Assembly (NCBI GenBank): GCA_947685225.1
Contig: CANTUV010000051.1
Coordinates: 7,006,001 to 7,070,000 of the forward strand
DNA length: 64,000 nucleotides
Source: Garcia nutans
Taxonomy: Eukaryota > Streptophyta > Magnoliopsida > Malpighiales > Euphorbiaceae
Direction of reading: 5' to 3'
The notes beneath the pieces were generated by a model. That model made no database searches. It was not told the origin of the DNA and was given only the letters and a program-made list of their open reading frames with translations. This document shows positions 59,793 through 64,000 of the stretch, in pieces. A program made the translations under genes and the position numbers. How positions within the stretch are numbered: the stretch's first letter is position 1; each line of letters starts with the position of its first letter.

Positions 59793-61437
59793 TTTTTTTT
59801 TGAAAAAGAAGCAGATGCTTCTATATATTGATCTGATGATAAAAATCAACAAGGAAAGTGGGCACATTGACCCAAACCTTAAAGCAATCAAAACGAATGG
59901 AGGCTCTTGCCAACAAATGAGCACCCCGATTCGAAGATCGCTGAATCCAAGACACAGAAATGTTTTGCCTAGCCTGCAAAATGGCTTTACAATCTAAAAT
60001 AAGCAATCCGAATTCTGAAAAATTAGCAACATCAGAAGAAAGGGCTTGAACTAAAGTTAAACAATCTGTAAAGAAGCAACCAGGTTCGGACAACGCATCT
60101 CGAGCAAAAAGTAGGCCATGTCTAAGAGCAAGAGCCTCCACAATTAATGGGTCCCTGCCTCCTTCTGTAAAACCCGAAACAGCAAGAGTAAAAGACCCCT
60201 CACCATCCTCAAATAGACAACCAAAACCTACAAAACCAGAATTCAGAAAGAGAGCTCCATCAGTGTAACCATGCCAAGCACTAGGACCCATTACCATCGC
60301 TGGACAAGAAGCTATAGACACCGGAGCAGCAGAAATAACATCAGTCATATTTACCGTTAAAAAACCATTCAAGAATTCCTTAGCTAACCGGACAATTAAA
60401 GCCGGCGTAACCACTTGGCAGACCACAAAAAGTCATTACGTGCTGCCCATAATTTCCATGCACAGGTAGCCACAAAAGCTGCTTTTTCCTTACCCATAAT
60501 AGAATGAACTTGCTTAAAAAAATGTAAGAAAGAAAGCTCATTATCTACCACCTGCAATCCTGCAAGACGCCAAACTTCCACCGCCCGAGGACAATGTAAT
60601 AAGACATGTCCATTTGATTCAGCATTAGCACAAAAAAGACAGACAGCAGGGACATCAACACCTCTTTCAAGCAATTTTTCTCGGGTTGGAAGAATTTGCC
60701 TACAAGCTCTCCACATAAAGTCCTTGATTTTAGGGGGAACTTTAAGATCCCAAATTTTATTCCACACTCCATCATCCAGAAGCAAATGTTAGTTGCCCAA
60801 AGAATTAAAAATCACATGATAGGCACTCTTCACCGAATACAACCCTTTTTTGTGGTAATGCCAAATAATTTTATCCTCCCGTTCCATAACGCTTAACGGT
60901 ATAGCAAGAATTTCTTGCATATCCCTTACTGAAAATAGATTCATGATCTGATTAACGTCCCATCGCCGACTATCAGGCACAAAAAGATCACAAACCCGCA
61001 TTGCATTTGGAATAAAGAAATTACCATCATCAGGAAGAAAACCATCATCCTTTGGGATCCACGGACTTGAATTAACATAAATGCTCTTGTCATTCCCAAC
61101 CCGCCACCGAGCACCTTGTCTTAACACCTGTTTAGAGGACAAAACACTCTTCCACACAAAGCTTTGAGCAGGATATGCTCTAGCCGTTAAAAAATCCCCC
61201 GTCGGGAAGTATTTAGCTTTGAAAACCCGATACAGAAGAGTATTGGTGTTGGTTAACAACCTCCACCCTTGTTTCCCTAGCAAAGCAGTGTTAAAACACT
61301 GAAGATCTCGGAACCCCATACCACCAAATTTCTTACTAGCACACATACGGTCCCATGATAACCAGTTAACCCCACGCCCATCATCACCATTCCCCCTCCA
61401 CCAAAACTTGTTCGTCATTAACTGCAAATCCTGACAA
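59793..61437 (-). pseudogene. 5'-truncated LINE (post-RT, zf-RVT, RNase H)
   Basis: Minus strand, three long open stretches. 61427-60789 has FWWRGNGDDGRGVNWLSWDR, GGMGFRDL, LLGKQGWRLL and YRVFKAKYFP. 60785-60396 is in the same frame after one TAA (60789-60791) and holds the zf-RVT domain: VWNKIWDLKVPPKIKDFMWRA, CLFC and GHVLLHCP. 60426-59821 is shifted by one frame near 60400 and holds RNase H with GYTDGALF, IVEALALRHGL, FFTDCLTLV and RSSNRGAHLLA. A T-run (59790-59802 on plus) is the polyA tail. Only one stop and one frameshift in 1.6 kb show it is young, though truncated before RT. Confidence 0.85.
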
Positions 61438-61453
61438 ATTATATGAAAACATT
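61438..61453. repeat. Filler copy at the LINE 5' junction
   Basis: ATTATATGAAAACATT, an exact copy of 61501-61516 in the flank, sits between the LINE 5' end and the right target duplication. Confidence 0.6.
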
Positions 61454-61454
61454 A

Positions 61455-61471
61455 TATTAAAACTCCAATTT
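61455..61471. repeat. LINE target-site duplication, right
   Basis: TATTAAAACTCCAATTT, identical to 59776-59792. Confidence 0.8.
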
Positions 61472-62740
61472 AAAAATAAAAATACAGAAATACCATTCAC
61501 ATTATATGAAAACATTCTTTTTTTTTTCATTTATTCTTGATTTTTATCATCCAAGTTTTGATTTCCTCCACTTACTTCCCAACAACATTTATCATGAGAA
61601 AAGATGAAAATGTCATTTGCTCACAGCAAAATAACAGCAAATGCACCTAGCAAATAATTGAACTAAAGTCAAAATTCTACAAGAAACCTAAAAATGACAT
61701 AAATAAATTTGCTAAAACTCAAAAAGCATAGGGTCCTCACCATACACAAGTGGGTCACATGGAAGGTTTTGGCTAACCCTGCAACCAAACAAGGTCCCAA
61801 TTGGGTGTGTGGCTGTGACGATGAAAATGGAGATTGAGAACTTTTTTATTTTGGGAAATTATTGTCTGTCTTTTCATCAATTTTAGTAATAATAATTTCA
61901 ATTTTGGGTTAGGGGATATGACGTTTATAACTCATTAAACTTTGAAAATCAATAATGATGATTGATGGTGCCACTATAGTTAGTGAACCATTAATCATCA
62001 CTCAAAAAACTTTGTTACAATCAATGAATCATGCATACTCTAAACTGTTTCCTTTATTTTTTTTAATTCGTTCTTTTTTACTTTTCTTTGTTTTTGCTTT
62101 TCATCTTTGATTTTGTTTTCTAATTTTAGTTTTTAAATATTAATTTAATTATTTAATTATCTATAATTTATTGATCTTCAATGAGACTGTAAGTGTGCAT
62201 TCTAAATTTTATCTCTCAATTTTGTTATGTTCTCTAATTTGTAGTTTCTCATTTTTCAATTTTGTTTAGTTTCTGAGATATAAATCTTGCTTGCGCCTTG
62301 CTTAGGATCTCGGTTAGCTCGAATGAATTAAACTTGGATTAGGCTGCAAGCAATGCAAAAATCTAGTCTTGTATAGCCCTAACCCTAAGAAAAAAGGGAC
62401 TACCCTAAAAAAGAAAAGTTTTTTTTTTTTCAAAAATATGGATGTTAAAAAATTTACAAAATTACAAAAGAAGTTTCTGAAATTACAAAAAAACAATATA
62501 TTTTCCTTCTATTAAAAACTCTGTCATTTTATGGACTTTAATAAATAGTTTATATGCCATATACATATTGTGCATTTGTTAAATTTTAACTAAAAATATA
62601 TGTACTACTTTTATATCTTCTTTAAATATGATGTAAATGTTGTGTAAATGTAATCCATATTCTTGACCAATCTCTTGGTCACATTAACTCTATTTTGATT
62701 TTAAGCTATCAAATTAAATGTTACTAATATTTCATTAAGT
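61472..62740. other. AT-rich intergenic
   Basis: No coding signal. A moderate-GC patch at about 61730-61850 is unassigned. Confidence 0.35.
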
Positions 62741-62749
62741 GAATATATT

Positions 62750-64000
62750 GTAGGCCTTAGCAAAATCTTGAAATTGTTTTGAGAACTTATAATTCGCGTC
62801 AGCAACAGATCTATCACGACTACATTGCAAGTTAGACCTTTGAACCCAAAGTCACATAAAAGATTAAAGTGAAACTAGTGAATTGTGCCCAGGAAGTTTT
62901 GGGAGATTGCAACCATGCCAGACCAATCACCCTACTCCAATAATTAAGGACGATTCACCTGATCACAGTAGAGATCGCGGCCTACCTCACATTCTTTGAA
63001 CTCGTTGTGATGGCCAACTCATGACTGCGAAGGCAAAAGAGCGATGGTGACCTAATTCCATCACTTAAGGTGAAAAATAATAAAAACACCCTAAGCCTGG
63101 TATTCAGAATTTGATTGCCTCAAGCTTGTAGCGACCATGAGGAGAATACTTACGCTTGCATATTCATATTGGTTAGAAGAAAACTGGTGGTTTTCAATGC
63201 ATCAATGATACATTGACATGTAGCAAATAAAAGAGTTTTCAACCTTCAAGCCTCTCAACTATGACCTCCTGTGTGACAACCATAAAGTTTATCTAGTGAT
63301 AGGTTGGAGCCAATTGTTGCAACTCCAATCAGCGAGAGAATGCTACATGTACTAGTTATTGGGTATTCATTAGTGATAAATGGTGTCTCACAACCGCCAT
63401 AAAGCAATTCTTATTGTGACAAGCAGTTCACGATTGCGATACAATGCTAACGACTGCGATTGAGCTCTAACAAAGCATGAAATGCTAAAGATTTAGTCAG
63501 TTAAGTCCTGTCTCTTTAATATTTCCTCGAATGAGAAATTTAGTAGTTGACACCAGTAAATACACCTCCAAATCACATTTACAAAAAACTTTAGTATTCA
63601 ATAGAGTCAAACTCTTGTAATTTTAATTCTTGAAGTCTTATAATTAAATTTTCTTATTTTGCAATTGAAAGAGCAATGAAAGCTCTTGAGAGGTTGAGCA
63701 CAAGCTATCAAAACACAATGTAAAAGTCTAGTGTGAGTTTAGAAATAACAGGTTCAAGTGTTAGCTTTGAGAAAATACTTATAAAGGTTACGGGTGATCT
63801 ATAAAACTCTTCTATTAGTTGGGTATGAGCTAAAAGATACGAAGTTATGATCAAACTTATAAAAACTTATTGCTATTGTAAAATTCTCAACTTGGGTGTT
63901 AAGAATTGGATGTAGGATTGGTTGAATCCTATTTACAATAAAATTGGTTACCTTTCTTTCTTCTTCCATGCTTTTTTAATTTTCCAATCAATTTTAAAAT
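62750..64000 (+). repeat. Possible SIRE-type copia LTR, cut by the window end
   Basis: Higher GC than its surroundings. The last 350 bp (AGCTCTTGAGAGGTTGAGCA, then GTGATCTATAAAACTCTT, TTGGGTGTTAAGAATTGGA and TGTAGGATTGG) follow the layout I remember for the 3' part of long SIRE/Maximus LTRs, which end with a -TGGATGTAGG-TTGG..GAACC- block. No partner LTR or coding region is in the window, so this rests on resemblance only. Confidence 0.3.

Overview
The window is nuclear DNA of a flowering plant, almost certainly a eudicot. It is very AT-rich, has one GT-AG spliced plant gene, and is otherwise filled with nested plant-type retrotransposons (Ty3/gypsy, Ty1/copia, RNase H-bearing LINEs) and DNA transposon remnants (CACTA, Mutator-like). 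I cannot name the species from sequence alone.

Layout. 1-9.95 kb is a nest: a decayed LINE cut into three pieces by LTR sequences of a long-LTR family (about 2.9 kb LTR) and by a gutted minus-strand gypsy element, which itself holds a second LINE fragment. 10.93-15.55 kb is the only host gene seen, a 12-exon minus-strand sulfate transporter of the SULTR3 type with a good TATA box; it carries three one-base deletions, all at short homopolymers. 16.93-18.49 kb is a non-autonomous CACTA element. 18.5-26.5 kb is AT-rich intergenic DNA with small repeats. 26.56-41.20 kb is the main item (below). 41.92-48.60 kb is an old copia element whose left LTR holds a palindromic Mutator-like insert and whose interior holds a solo LTR. 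49.4-50.6 kb is a CACTA coding remnant split by another repeat. 55.36-58.01 kb is a gag-only copia element. 59.8-61.4 kb is a 5'-truncated LINE with a 17-bp target duplication. The end of the window looks like an old copia LTR.

The main item is a 14.6-kb Tat-lineage gypsy element (dual RNase H). Its two 1.3-kb LTRs are INVERTED relative to each other, yet a perfect 5-bp duplication (CTATA) flanks the whole unit. The left LTR leads into gag-pro-RT-RH-aRH-INT on the plus strand (one frame, broken by two TAA codons). From the right, two spliced and apparently intact genes run on the minus strand: a 577-codon, five-exon plant mobile domain (PMD) gene just inside the inverted LTR, and a 384-codon, two-exon gene resembling DUF7745. 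Each minus-strand gene has its own TATA box. The DUF7745-like promoter repeats the LTR promoter design of a GC-rich CGGCCGCCG tract directly upstream of TATA. The two halves converge on a short array of palindromic tandem repeats. Antisense extra ORFs are known from Tat elements; inverted LTRs around such a unit are not something I recognise.
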